Translations under genes and position numbers: made by a program
In this document: positions 35,513 through 45,358 of the stretch, one piece after another
Numbering within the stretch: position 1 is the stretch's first letter
Layout: each line of letters begins with the position of its first letter
Notes under the pieces: model-generated
The model's input: only the letters and a program-made list of their open reading frames with translations
Database searches by the model: none
What the model was told of the DNA's origin: nothing
Origin: an uncultured Clostridia bacterium
GTDB lineage: Bacteria > Bacillota > Clostridia > UBA1381
Length of the DNA: 64,000 nucleotides
Assembly: GCA_934454145.1 (NCBI GenBank)
Contig: CAKSFT010000003.1
Location: 124,001-188,000 of the forward strand
Reading direction: 5' to 3'

Positions 35513-38500
35513 TCACTCATTAATTGTAAAATCTTTTATAACCGCTTCTGTTGACAAATCATTCTCACTCTGGGCAAACAACGGTATGCCGACAGTGAAT
35601 GTACTTGCGCTGAACCCGTGCGATGCAAGGAGTTCATAGCCGTTCCCCTTGTCCGCGTATAAATATATCTCAGCTCCGCGCTTTTCCAATTTCATTTTCA
35701 GCGGGAATCCTGCGCCCTCTTTGTAAACATAGTTGCAATTTCCGCCCTTTTCATCTCTCCAGAGGCATATGAATCCTCCGCCCGCTGTCGCTCTTATTGT
35801 CACATTGCGCGAGTCTGCTTCCGCACTCTCCCTTATGCTGAGTCCGACAGATGTATTTGTGCTCATTTTCAATAGACTTTCCAAAGTCATTTCCATGCTG
35901 AGATTTGATTTATTGCTGTATTCTTTATACAGATAATATCCGTCATCCGCACCGCCCCAGAAGTCTTTTCCGGTTGAACGTATAATCAATTTGTCTCCGC
36001 TGAAATCAGCGTATCCGTGGGAAGTTCCGAAGTTTATTTCCTTAAAGCCGTCCTTCAGGATTCCGGAATACTTTTCATAAACCGCAACATGCAAAACCTT
36101 GTTTATCTTGTATCCGTCTTTCTCCATATAAACAGTTATTGCGCATCGTCCTTCCCCGACAGCATGCATTACTCCGTCTTGCCCCACCTTCATGACATTC
36201 TCATTGTCCGACTGATAGCTTATTTTGCACAAGCTGTTGTCAACAGTTTCACCCGTCGTGAGCTGAGCCGTCACGGTAATCGGGATTGTTTCTCCAATTA
36301 AAATTGCGTCATTTTTTTCAACTTCAATATTGATTTTATCCAAAACTCCATTTAAAACCGTCAGAGGCACAGATGTTGAATGAGTGATTCCTTTATATGT
36401 GGCGCTTACCACAATGTCCGTTTTCCCTGCACCCACAGATGTTATTTTCCCGTTTGAATCAACTGTTGCCACCTTTTCATTCAGGCTCTTATAGGTATAT
36501 GTGCCGACAGGGATTGAATATCCCATTTCCGAGTATGCCGCGCTTATTATTTCCGCATCTTCATTTCTGCTTGCATCTGCAATATTCTTTGTCAAAAAGG
36601 CCTTTACACTTTCAAAACGGTCATTGACAAGAATATACAAAACAGATTCTATCATTTTACCGTTTTTGACAGCCTTAACCCTGACTGCGGCTATCCCTGT
36701 GTCCCTTGCGGTGACAATGCCCCGGCTGTCAACATCTGCCACATTTTTGTTGTCTGATGAAAATGTAATTTCGGCATTGTCAAGGTTTGCAAAATATCCG
36801 CTGACTGTCCTTGCAGAAACATTTATCTTGGCTTTCTCGCCGCTGTTTAATCTCACATTTGCACTTTCTCCCGCTTGCTCGGTTTCAAGATAAAGCTTTT
36901 TAATCTCTTCTTCACAATCCGCAAATTTATATTTGTCTGTGACACCGATGTTTTTTTCGGCAATGTCTTCAATCCCAAGACTGTATGCTTTTGAATCATA
37001 TTTCAGTCTGTAATCACCGTTTTCATAATCAACAAAATTCGGATTCTCACCGGATATTGAAACCGTGTCCATATATCCGTAGTCAGTATTGATTTTTTTC
37101 CATTCTTCCAGATTCTTTGCCTTGTCATTGTTATATATCAGATATTTTCCGCTGTCATTATAATAAAAATTATAATTGCATATTCTGAATCTGTCATCAT
37201 ACCATTTCCATTGTCCGTGCAATTGGTCGGAAGAATTCATTGTGATATTTTTTATGTATACAAGGTCGTTGTGTTCATCATGAAGCTTTGTTTCTGTTGA
37301 AAATGCGCCCAATGCCGCCGATGGATTGTTGAGGAAAAAATTGTTGACAATCTGATGCCCAACACCCTTGGTAATCATCACTGCATTAAGTGTCCCGGCG
37401 CCCTCCTTTTGCAGATTATCTATTATGTTTTTTCTGTACTCCGCGTATGTTGTTGCGTCATCGCCATAAATCCCGTAACCGACAGAAAAATATATATTTG
37501 AATCATGTATATGGTTATTTTCTACACGGTTACCCTTTCCTGCCGCCCAGGTGTATATCGGCCCGCCGTCCTGGGTGTCTGTCATACATTGTGAAATATC
37601 ATTATATGCAATATAATTCTCTCTTGTGTTTACAAACTCAAAGCCGTCTTTGATTTCGTTTATTTTAACACCGTTGATAGTTTTTCCGACAAGCATTTCC
37701 GGGGTCACGCCCGTCCCGAAAGATATCCCCATTCTGGTGATATTTTTTATAGTGTTATAAGTCACGGTATTTTTGTCAGCATTTGAAAGCGTTATGGCAG
37801 AGCTGTCACGCTTTACAATTCCAATATTATCTATATAATTGTCTGTAATCACTATATTTTTATATTTTATCTCACCGTTGAAGCTATTATTTGCGACAGC
37901 AACAGCCCCCGAGCCGAGATTATGCATATAATTGCCCTTTACCGTGCAATCGTTGCAGTTTTTAAAAACAAGCGCCGTTCCGCCTGTGTATAAAAATTCA
38001 CAATCTTCAAAGGAACAGTTGTTTGCATAAGTGACAGTGTTTGCATACTGCGCACCGCCTTCTCCCCATTCGGACAGCATGTTGCTCTTTCCAATCTTCA
38101 ACCCTCTGAAAGAAATATTCTCTACAGGTCTGTTTTCTTTTCCCGTGATTTTTATAGGATTCATTGTAGTCGCATAAGTTATGGTCTGTGCCTTTATGTC
38201 ATCATTATAAGGCTTATAGTAGATTGTTTTGTTTTGTTCATCATACCAGAACTCTCCCTCTGCATCAAGCAGCTCTTTTGCGCCCTGAATAAAATATCTT
38301 GACCCTTTTCCCATTACGTATCTCGGTGATGCATTCATGCTTAACACATTATCTCTGAAATTTATTTCTGCCCCATGCACTTCAAACACCCAGTTGTATA
38401 TGCCTGCCGAGCCGCCCCCAAACAGTGCCGTCTGCAAGCCCGTGGTGTCTGATATGTATGGGATATCCCCATTGTTGAAATAGAATTTTTTACTGTCATT

Positions 38501-39472
38501 CTTATACTCCCCGGCAGACTTCAAATACGAATCCCTAAAGCTTTCTCCCACATTTGGGTATCTTGCCTTGACTGCAAAAGCGTCATTTTCATAAACCATG
38601 TTTACGGTTTCACTTGTGTCAATCTTCGCCTTATATATCCCGTCTTTATAATAATGCCAGTTGGTTATTCTGTCCGCCCCGGCAATTTCTGCAGTTTCTT
38701 CCGGGTAGCTTTGATATATTATTTTATACCCGTTTTTGCCGGAATCCTCACTTGTAAACTCAAGTCCCTTATGCAGAGTATAAAGTCCGCCTCTCAGGAT
38801 AACATTGATATCTGAAATCATGCCGTTTTTTATTTTTTCACGAACGGCCAAAACAGCATTTTCAATTCCGCCATAAGGATTCTCCTGTGTCCCGTCGCCG
38901 TTTTTTGTAGTTTCCGGGACAACATAGAGTGTGTCGCGCATGATGTCGGTCAATGTTGTCGCAGTTTCTTCCTCTATGGCATTTTTTCCAAAAACCATAA
39001 TCCCGTCATTGCTGTACAAAAGCTGAACCCCGAAAAGCTCTGTAAGAAGCTCTGCCGCAACCATCGTCCGTCCGTTTTTTATCAGGCTTCTTTCCCCCGG
39101 ATAAATAATTTTTTCATCAATTGACACTGTTCTTGATTCGGAATTCCATAAAGCTTTTTTTCCGAAAAACACAGCCGCATCTGCAAGCGGAATATATATA
39201 TTCCCATCCTTGTCAAATGGTGCGGAATCAATCTTTTTTCCTTTTCCGTTTTCAAACATGGTGTCTTTTCCGACTTTGACAATAAGAGTCCCGGCAAGCT
39301 TATCCAAAATGCTCGCCGGCATAGTCGGTGCCGTCGGTTCTGCCGGTTTTTCCTCCGGCTGTTCGTTTTTGGGTTCTTCTCTTGTCCTGCCATACAGAAT
39401 TTCTGCCGATGTTTCCGGCACACCCGGCAAGAGCAGTGCCGAAACCAGTAAAACAGCTAAGAACTTTTTCAT
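35513..39472 (-). CDS. Secreted right-handed beta-helix protein with copper-amine-oxidase-N-like domain, Big repeats and lectin-like end
   Basis: This 1319-residue protein starts at ATG 39472 with a signal peptide (MKKFLAVLLVSALLLPGVPE). About 50-160 resembles the copper amine oxidase N-terminal-like domain that recurs in Firmicutes wall-associated proteins (IPLADAAVFFGKKALWNSES, then MVAAELLTELFG). About 185-790 is a parallel beta-helix with DUF1565-like start (GDGTQENPYGGIENAV) and repeated Asn turns (YNDISQCMTDTQDGGPIYTW; VENNHIHDSNIYFS). Big-like repeats cover about 830-1110, and a jelly-roll/DUF1349-like domain covers the last 190 residues. Beta-helix enzymes of this layout include several glycoside hydrolase and lyase families. 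The asparagine/aspartate-rich DGGPIYTW site is the probable active cleft. Confidence 0.82.
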   Translation of the reverse strand: MKKFLAVLLVSALLLPGVPETSAEILYGRTREEPKNEQPEEKPAEPTAPTMPASILDKLAGTLIVKVGKDTMFENGKGKKIDSAPFDKDGNIYIPLADAAVFFGKKALWNSESRTVSIDEKIIYPGERSLIKNGRTMVAAELLTELFGVQLLYSNDGIMVFGKNAIEEETATTLTDIMRDTLYVVPETTKNGDGTQENPYGGIENAVLAVREKIKNGMISDINVILRGGLYTLHKGLEFTSEDSGKNGYKIIYQSYPEETAEIAGADRITNWHYYKDGIYKAKIDTSETVNMVYENDAFAVKARYPNVGESFRDSYLKSAGEYKNDSKKFYFNNGDIPYISDTTGLQTALFGGGSAGIYNWVFEVHGAEINFRDNVLSMNASPRYVMGKGSRYFIQGAKELLDAEGEFWYDEQNKTIYYKPYNDDIKAQTITYATTMNPIKITGKENRPVENISFRGLKIGKSNMLSEWGEGGAQYANTVTYANNCSFEDCEFLYTGGTALVFKNCNDCTVKGNYMHNLGSGAVAVANNSFNGEIKYKNIVITDNYIDNIGIVKRDSSAITLSNADKNTVTYNTIKNITRMGISFGTGVTPEMLVGKTINGVKINEIKDGFEFVNTRENYIAYNDISQCMTDTQDGGPIYTWAAGKGNRVENNHIHDSNIYFSVGYGIYGDDATTYAEYRKNIIDNLQKEGAGTLNAVMITKGVGHQIVNNFFLNNPSAALGAFSTETKLHDEHNDLVYIKNITMNSSDQLHGQWKWYDDRFRICNYNFYYNDSGKYLIYNNDKAKNLEEWKKINTDYGYMDTVSISGENPNFVDYENGDYRLKYDSKAYSLGIEDIAEKNIGVTDKYKFADCEEEIKKLYLETEQAGESANVRLNSGEKAKINVSARTVSGYFANLDNAEITFSSDNKNVADVDSRGIVTARDTGIAAVRVKAVKNGKMIESVLYILVNDRFESVKAFLTKNIADASRNEDAEIISAAYSEMGYSIPVGTYTYKSLNEKVATVDSNGKITSVGAGKTDIVVSATYKGITHSTSVPLTVLNGVLDKINIEVEKNDAILIGETIPITVTAQLTTGETVDNSLCKISYQSDNENVMKVGQDGVMHAVGEGRCAITVYMEKDGYKINKVLHVAVYEKYSGILKDGFKEINFGTSHGYADFSGDKLIIRSTGKDFWGGADDGYYLYKEYSNKSNLSMEMTLESLLKMSTNTSVGLSIRESAEADSRNVTIRATAGGGFICLWRDEKGGNCNYVYKEGAGFPLKMKLEKRGAEIYLYADKGNGYELLASHGFSASTFTVGIPLFAQSENDLSTEAVIKDFTINE

Positions 39473-39572
39473 TTTTTCCACCCTTTCTGTCTTTCTGCGT
39501 ATGTTAATGCTGTCCAATATATAAAAATGGAAAGTGAAAAATATGTTTTCACCCTTCATTTTTATACACTGT

Positions 39573-39615
39573 AAATCCTCTTTTGGGGAACTGCTGTGCA
39601 GTTCCCCAAAAGGAT
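39573..39615. terminator. Strong hairpin between the SGNH and beta-helix genes
   Basis: AATCCT-TTTTGGGGAACTG (39574-39593) pairs with CAGTTCCCCAAAA-GGATT (39599-39614), broken by one bulge. It lies between two minus-strand genes. On the minus strand no U tract follows, so it may stabilise or process the mRNA, or attenuate partially, rather than terminate fully. Confidence 0.6.
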
Positions 39616-39621
39616 TTTTGT

Positions 39622-42600
39622 TTAAAAATCTTCCATCCCGAAAGTTGTCTGTATTGCCTTAAAATTATCAAACGGTGCGAGATTTTCTTTCCAGCAGAAA
39701 ATCTTCACACAATCCCCCGACTCTGCCCCCGTGCCAAAGTCAAGTGTAAATTCTGCCTCGGCTGTACCGTCAGCCGGCACAACCTGCGTGTTGTTTGGCA
39801 TCGATACTTTCATCAGCTTATCTCCGCGATAAAATGCTGCAACAATATTCACTTTCTTTTCCGTTGTGTTTACAACCTTTGCAGAAATGCTGACTGAGGT
39901 TTCGCCTGTAGAAATCTCAGTAATCGGTGTATTGTCAGAGCCTTTAAGAACTACAGAATCGATTTGCTCTCTTTCATCTGCAATTGTTTTGCTAAACTGA
40001 CCCAAAACTCCGTTTGCTGTGACCGTAACCGTGTCACCCTCGCCCAGAGCCATATCAATATATGATGTGAATGTGTCGGCATCATATGTCGTTTCTGCCT
40101 CAACTGCATTGCCGTTGACCAAAACGGTCAAAGCCGGATTTGCCACATCTTTATTGTATGTAATTGCAATTTTGCCGTCCCTTGTGATTTCTCCTGCCGC
40201 AATCTTTGCTTTGTAGGTGAGTTTTACCCCGGCAAAATGCGAAAAATCTGCCCTCAGTTCTTCAGTACCGTCCGAAAGGAGTCCGCTGTTCACAAAAACA
40301 AGCGCGTACTTTGCCCCTACGGGTATGCTTTTTGATGTTGCATAAACCGTGCTCGGAGCGCCGGATATGGTCTGCCATTCCAAAGCATTGTCTATGCTCC
40401 AGTGAGAATTGATTATATCAGCACCGTTTTCAGCCTTTTCACTCACGGCATTTCTCAATCCATAGCCCGTCAATCTCCCGTCCGTAATTGTCAGCACTTC
40501 CTCAGGATATGCAGCATCTTTAAATGTATATGTATCGTCCGAAAGATACGCAATCTGCAATCTCTTCTTCAATTGGTCAACATTCCATGCCGACGCATCC
40601 GCCCAGAGGCTTTCCAGACCGTCATCAATGTTATAGACAAATGCCATATACTGCGACGCCAGCGCCTGTGTAGTATTATTAAACATATAATTACCTTGAT
40701 ATTTTGCTATTGCATTGCTGCCATAAGTTGCGCCGAAAAGCTTTGTCCCTTTTCTCTTTGCTGCCAGTCCGTCAAGATTGTTCAGCATATTTGCAGCCAA
40801 AGTCCCCGAGGATATATCCTTTAACGGATAGCTTTCCACAACGTTGGTGTCAGACACATTAATAACTATCGGTTCAAATGTCTGCGTAAGAACAGGAGAA
40901 GAAACGCTAATCACCGCTTTTCCCGTTCCGACAGCCTCAAAGCTTCCGTCCGATGCAATCTTTACAACTTTTTCATTGTCAGAGCTATATTCCGCCGAGA
41001 ATATATTTTTACTTATCACGCCGTTCATTTTTGTTATGAAATCAATCTTACCCTTTGTCCCGGCTACATAGTTTGTCTTTGGAACGCTAAAATATGCTTC
41101 CTCTATATTAGTCTGGGCATAAACCGTAATTTTTGCGCTTGCTTCATATGTTTTTCCGCCGACAGTCACTTCTGCATGTATTTCAGCTTTTCCCGCTGAT
41201 TTTGCTGTGATTTCACCTGTTATTACGTTTACTGCCGCGACATTGGAATCGGAGCTGAAATACTGAATTTCGGCATCGTCAAGCTGTCTTTGGCTCCCGT
41301 TTGAATAAACTCCTTTTATCAAAGCAAGCCCCTTGTCCTCTTCAAGCAGTTGTGCCGGGGCATCCAGGGATACCTTTTCCATGGTTGCCTCTCCCAGGCT
41401 GTACATGATGTTTAATACTTTTGATGAATACGAATCCTCGTTTGTCGGTTTTTCAAAAACCAGCGAAACCGTATCGGCAGGCACGCCCACTGCATATTCT
41501 TCCGTTATTGCCCAGCCGTTTTCTGCCACCATGCCGTCACCGGTGGATTTCAGACACGTATACAAGGGCAATTCTGTTTTTTCTGCCGCAGCATTGACGG
41601 CAAAAACCTTCCACGGTGCAGTATTGTTCTGTGCACGGCTCTTTGCCATTGAAAGCCGCAAACGGATACTTCCTACATATTTTCCGTCATTGGCAAGCGT
41701 ATATGCAATGTTTGCCGCCGGTTGCGCAAATGCCAGTCCCCTGGTGTCACCGTCACCTGTTATATAGTTATAATTTCCATACGTCACGACTCCGCCTTTG
41801 TCTGTCGTTTTTATGTTGCTTTTTTGTTCTGTCGAATGAATATCATCTTCAAAAATAGTGCAATTCGGTGTTTCAAAAGCTTCCGCCTCTCCATAGGCAA
41901 CAGCGTCAACCCTGATTTTGTTAAGCTTCAGCGTCTTGGCGCTGTTATTTGTTATTACAACGCTGTGTTCTCCGTCACCGATGGACAAGTCAATCATCAT
42001 TGAGCCGCCATTTATGTATCCGGCTCTTCTCGAACCTTCTTTTGTTCCAACTGTATACGAATCTACAACATAAGTCCCGTAGCCATCAGCACCTTCTACA
42101 CCCGGGAGATTGATTATGGAACCTTTGACATTCAGATACAGCTTATCCCCCATTGACGAGGAAACAAGATTTCCTTCTTCGTCAACAGTCCAGCCCGTGG
42201 TTTTTTCCGTATCATATAAATCCTTCACGTTTTTCATCACAGGCACAATCGGTCTGTACGTCGGGTTTATAGGGAATTGCTTATGTGTCGGGAGGTTAAT
42301 CTCATTTTTTGTCAGCCAACTCTCGATATATTCCGCAATCTTTTCATTTCCCACATCATTTGGGTGTACTCCGTCCTCCAAAACCCATTCCGGGTTTGTT
42401 GCCACTTCGTCAGCTGTGATAATCGGGACGTCATAATAGTCTGCCACAAACCTATGATAAGCCTTGGCTGCCGTGTTTCCGTTCCAGCTCGGTCTGAAAA
42501 GCACAGCAATCTTTGTTTCGGGGCTTTTGGCAATTGTCCTTCTTATCATGCCCTCCATACCGTTTATTGCACCCGAAAAATCTGTAAGAATAGAATCATT

Positions 42601-42933
42601 TCCGCCAAATTCTATAATTACCAGATCAGGGTTTTTGGAAAGGACATCCTCATCATAACGCAAAAGTCCATACTGTGATGTTGTTCCTCCCACACCCGCA
42701 TTGACCGAAGTAATGTTAATCCCTTCTCCGGCATACTTTGTTTCATTCATCCAGTTCGTGACAAGGTCGACAAAACGTGTCGGTGCAACCCCCTGTGTAA
42801 ACGAACCGCCAATCCATGCCACAGTATAGTTGTCCGCAGCCATGGAAACCGTCGGGCACAGCGAAATAAGCATTGCGCCGCACAGAATAAATGACAGCGC
42901 TTTTGCAAGCATACCCTTAAATGTTCTTTTCAT
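39622..42933 (-). CDS. Secreted SGNH/GDSL hydrolase (carbohydrate esterase-like) with Big and KIFxW domains
   Basis: This 1103-residue protein starts at ATG 42933, with AAGGAG upstream. A signal peptide spans about 1-32. The SGNH blocks are complete: Ser44 in WIGGSFTQG, Gly in NAGVGGTTS, Asn112 in FGGNDS, and Asp187/His190 in DGVHPND. Such enzymes remove acetyl or other acyl groups from polysaccharides. Beta-rich accessory domains follow (about 230-520), then Big-like repeats (AAVNVITGEITAKSAGKAEI; VVKIASDGSFEAVGTGKAV), and a C-terminal domain with VKIFCWKENLAPFD resembling those of the two Big-domain proteins downstream. It would deacylate the glycan before the beta-helix enzymes act. Confidence 0.88.
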   Translation of the reverse strand: MKRTFKGMLAKALSFILCGAMLISLCPTVSMAADNYTVAWIGGSFTQGVAPTRFVDLVTNWMNETKYAGEGINITSVNAGVGGTTSQYGLLRYDEDVLSKNPDLVIIEFGGNDSILTDFSGAINGMEGMIRRTIAKSPETKIAVLFRPSWNGNTAAKAYHRFVADYYDVPIITADEVATNPEWVLEDGVHPNDVGNEKIAEYIESWLTKNEINLPTHKQFPINPTYRPIVPVMKNVKDLYDTEKTTGWTVDEEGNLVSSSMGDKLYLNVKGSIINLPGVEGADGYGTYVVDSYTVGTKEGSRRAGYINGGSMMIDLSIGDGEHSVVITNNSAKTLKLNKIRVDAVAYGEAEAFETPNCTIFEDDIHSTEQKSNIKTTDKGGVVTYGNYNYITGDGDTRGLAFAQPAANIAYTLANDGKYVGSIRLRLSMAKSRAQNNTAPWKVFAVNAAAEKTELPLYTCLKSTGDGMVAENGWAITEEYAVGVPADTVSLVFEKPTNEDSYSSKVLNIMYSLGEATMEKVSLDAPAQLLEEDKGLALIKGVYSNGSQRQLDDAEIQYFSSDSNVAAVNVITGEITAKSAGKAEIHAEVTVGGKTYEASAKITVYAQTNIEEAYFSVPKTNYVAGTKGKIDFITKMNGVISKNIFSAEYSSDNEKVVKIASDGSFEAVGTGKAVISVSSPVLTQTFEPIVINVSDTNVVESYPLKDISSGTLAANMLNNLDGLAAKRKGTKLFGATYGSNAIAKYQGNYMFNNTTQALASQYMAFVYNIDDGLESLWADASAWNVDQLKKRLQIAYLSDDTYTFKDAAYPEEVLTITDGRLTGYGLRNAVSEKAENGADIINSHWSIDNALEWQTISGAPSTVYATSKSIPVGAKYALVFVNSGLLSDGTEELRADFSHFAGVKLTYKAKIAAGEITRDGKIAITYNKDVANPALTVLVNGNAVEAETTYDADTFTSYIDMALGEGDTVTVTANGVLGQFSKTIADEREQIDSVVLKGSDNTPITEISTGETSVSISAKVVNTTEKKVNIVAAFYRGDKLMKVSMPNNTQVVPADGTAEAEFTLDFGTGAESGDCVKIFCWKENLAPFDNFKAIQTTFGMEDF

Positions 42934-42988
42934 GCTTTACCACTCCTTAAAAATTTTTTATTTATTTAAAATGCCTCGCATTTAAATA

Positions 42989-45346
42989 CTAATTCACTTT
43001 GACAATAAGCTCTGCACTGCATGCCGCCATGCCCTGCTTTGCAACAACGATTATGGTCGCCGTCCCGGGTTCTTCCGCTGTCATTTCACCGTTTTCGATT
43101 CTCACCGTTTCGGGCGCAGACGAATAATATTCGATTTTTGCCCCCTCCGCCGGAATCCCATCACTGTCCCTTGCAACACTCTTCAAAGAAATCTTATTTC
43201 CAGCATTCATGGAAATTTCGGCTTCTGTACTGCCTTCCGCCTGAATAGCCACATAGGTCGGAAGGCTTGCTTTTATAAATTTATGATTTTTTGATATCCC
43301 CGGTTCTGCAAAATCAATTGATTTTATTCCGTTTGTCAAAGCACTTTGCCTGAGGCGGTAATCTCCACTGTATATATCTTCAAAATCCGGGAATACAAAA
43401 GCGGAATTTATATCATTTTTATATTCATTTTGCCACTGCGCTTTGTCAACCGATTTTATAAATTCATCGTTTTTATTTCTGATTTTTATACCAAATTCAG
43501 ATGCACCCTTATCAAAATAAATATTATTGTCGCATTTCTCAAACTTCCTGTTTTCACCTTCTGCATTTATGTCATATGAATAAAAACTGAACATTGTGTC
43601 TTTGCAATTATAGAAAATATTATTCAAAAACACTGCATTGCCGACCGGGCCGGCAACAGACTGACTGTCCACTCTTGCCATTGCATTTTGGTAGTCACAG
43701 TTTACAAAAAGATTGTTTTCCACTCTGTTTTTCTGTCCCTTTATTAAAACAATGTCCGTAAGCTGCCCATCGCCGTTCAGACCGCAATTTTTTATAAAAT
43801 TGCCGCTCACCTCTGTCCTTGATGTATCATCATCCATATATAAAATCCAGCCGAATGAAAACTCCTGGTCAGAATCATGAATATAATTGTTTATAACACG
43901 GTTGTCATACCCTGCCCCCCAAGAATAAATAACTCCGCCATCATTTGTTTCAAGCATAGCTTTTGAACAATCGTTGTATGCAATTAAATTGTCATTGCAT
44001 ACAATATACGGTTTTATATTGTCGCGGTTCAGAATCACCCCGTCTGCCGATGAGCCCAGCTTGTTCCAGACCTGTGACGTATTCCCTCCAAAGCTTATTG
44101 CGGCCCTCGGGACATCTGAAATCCTGTTGTGGACAACCTGATTTTCATCCGATGAATTAACGGATACCGCCGTTACATCTGCCTCATAAAATCCTACATT
44201 GTTTATATAATTGTCAGATATCACAATATTTTTGCTGTTTTTTGACACGGCTATGCCACCTCCGCCGATGGCTTCAATCCGATTTCCAAAAACTTTGCAG
44301 TTTGCCGACCCGGCAATATAAATTCCGCCGGCGGCGATATTGTGGAAATAACACTCATTTATTTCGATATCTTCAGCATTGGAAATATTCACAAAATAAT
44401 CTGCACGTGTCGTGCCCGCGTCAAAATACTTAAACTCAATGCCCGAAAATGCAATGCCCGACACTTTTTCATCGCTTCGCCCTGTTATTTCCACCGCCGT
44501 TTGAAGACGCGGAATAAATACGTTATTTATGTCCGATGGGTTATACGGCATATAGTACAGATATTTTTCGGCAGAGTCATAATACATTTCCCCAGGTCTG
44601 TCCAAAAGTTCCAGGGCATTCTGTAAATAATACCTGCTGTTTTCCCGTGCCGGGACATTATTTGTCGTTGCTGTTTCAAGCGTCATATAGTTATCGGTAT
44701 AATCCACGCTCACCCTTGGGTTGTCCAATGAGTATATGATTTTTTCGCCGCCGGCAAATAAGTATATCTGCAAATCCTTCGTGTTGCTTATCTTTGGTAT
44801 ATCTCCCTCACGGAAATACAAGCGCTTGTTTGTCCCGCCTTCTGCCGCCAAAAGATATCCGTCTGAACGCCTTTCTCCGCTGTTTGGGAACCTCGCTTTT
44901 ATTGCGTTTTTGTCTGACTCAAACAAAGAATTTACCTTTTCGTCCCATGGGATTCTGTATATTCCGTCCTTGTATTCTTCCCAGCCGTCTGACTTTTCCG
45001 CGCCCAAAAAACTCACATTTTCATCGCCAAACGCCATAAATGTTATTTTCCCGTTATACCCCTTTTTTGAAAGCCAATCAAATTTTATCGGTTTCTCCTG
45101 GTAATATTGCCCTTCTCTGAAAATAACATTTATATCCTTTTGAGTGCCGGTTTTTGCCGTTTCTCTGACCTTTTGGCATGCTTTTTCCACGGTTTTGTAT
45201 GGTCTGTAGAATGAGCCGTTCCCGTAAACATCACTGCCATTTTCACGTACATAAATATTTATCGCAGTTTCGTTGGCAAGCCCCGCACTGCACAATCCCA
45301 CAGCCAAGCTGAAGATTAAAATTGCTCCCAAGAATCTTTTATTCAT
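42989..45346 (-). CDS. Secreted right-handed beta-helix protein, probable glycan-active enzyme
   Basis: This 785-residue protein has a signal peptide (MNKRFLGAILIFSLAVGLCS). The mature N-terminus is DUF1565-like (INIYVRENGSDVYGNGSFY). A beta-helix of about 550 residues carries the site TNDGGVIYSWGAGYDNRVIN followed by NYIHDSDQEFSFGW. This is homologous to DTQDGGPIYTW...NRVENNHIHDS in the 1319-residue protein. One Big-like domain closes the protein (IENGEMTAEEPGTATIIVV). The architecture is close to beta-helix glycoside hydrolases such as the GH120 and GH141 types, but I cannot assign a family. It is 12 bases from the SLH gene upstream, so it is tightly operonic. Confidence 0.83.
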   Translation of the reverse strand: MNKRFLGAILIFSLAVGLCSAGLANETAINIYVRENGSDVYGNGSFYRPYKTVEKACQKVRETAKTGTQKDINVIFREGQYYQEKPIKFDWLSKKGYNGKITFMAFGDENVSFLGAEKSDGWEEYKDGIYRIPWDEKVNSLFESDKNAIKARFPNSGERRSDGYLLAAEGGTNKRLYFREGDIPKISNTKDLQIYLFAGGEKIIYSLDNPRVSVDYTDNYMTLETATTNNVPARENSRYYLQNALELLDRPGEMYYDSAEKYLYYMPYNPSDINNVFIPRLQTAVEITGRSDEKVSGIAFSGIEFKYFDAGTTRADYFVNISNAEDIEINECYFHNIAAGGIYIAGSANCKVFGNRIEAIGGGGIAVSKNSKNIVISDNYINNVGFYEADVTAVSVNSSDENQVVHNRISDVPRAAISFGGNTSQVWNKLGSSADGVILNRDNIKPYIVCNDNLIAYNDCSKAMLETNDGGVIYSWGAGYDNRVINNYIHDSDQEFSFGWILYMDDDTSRTEVSGNFIKNCGLNGDGQLTDIVLIKGQKNRVENNLFVNCDYQNAMARVDSQSVAGPVGNAVFLNNIFYNCKDTMFSFYSYDINAEGENRKFEKCDNNIYFDKGASEFGIKIRNKNDEFIKSVDKAQWQNEYKNDINSAFVFPDFEDIYSGDYRLRQSALTNGIKSIDFAEPGISKNHKFIKASLPTYVAIQAEGSTEAEISMNAGNKISLKSVARDSDGIPAEGAKIEYYSSAPETVRIENGEMTAEEPGTATIIVVAKQGMAACSAELIVKVN

Positions 45347-45358
45347 TTGACTCTCCTC

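Noticed and set aside
39082..39423. Arg/Lys-rich 113-codon frame inside the 1319-residue beta-helix gene
   Set aside because: It lies on the same strand in another frame of a clearly coding region and has the low-complexity composition of a shifted frame.
42968..42984. AAATGC/GCATTT hairpin between the beta-helix and SGNH genes
   Set aside because: Only six A/T-rich pairs with a three-base loop and no U tract on the minus strand; probably chance.
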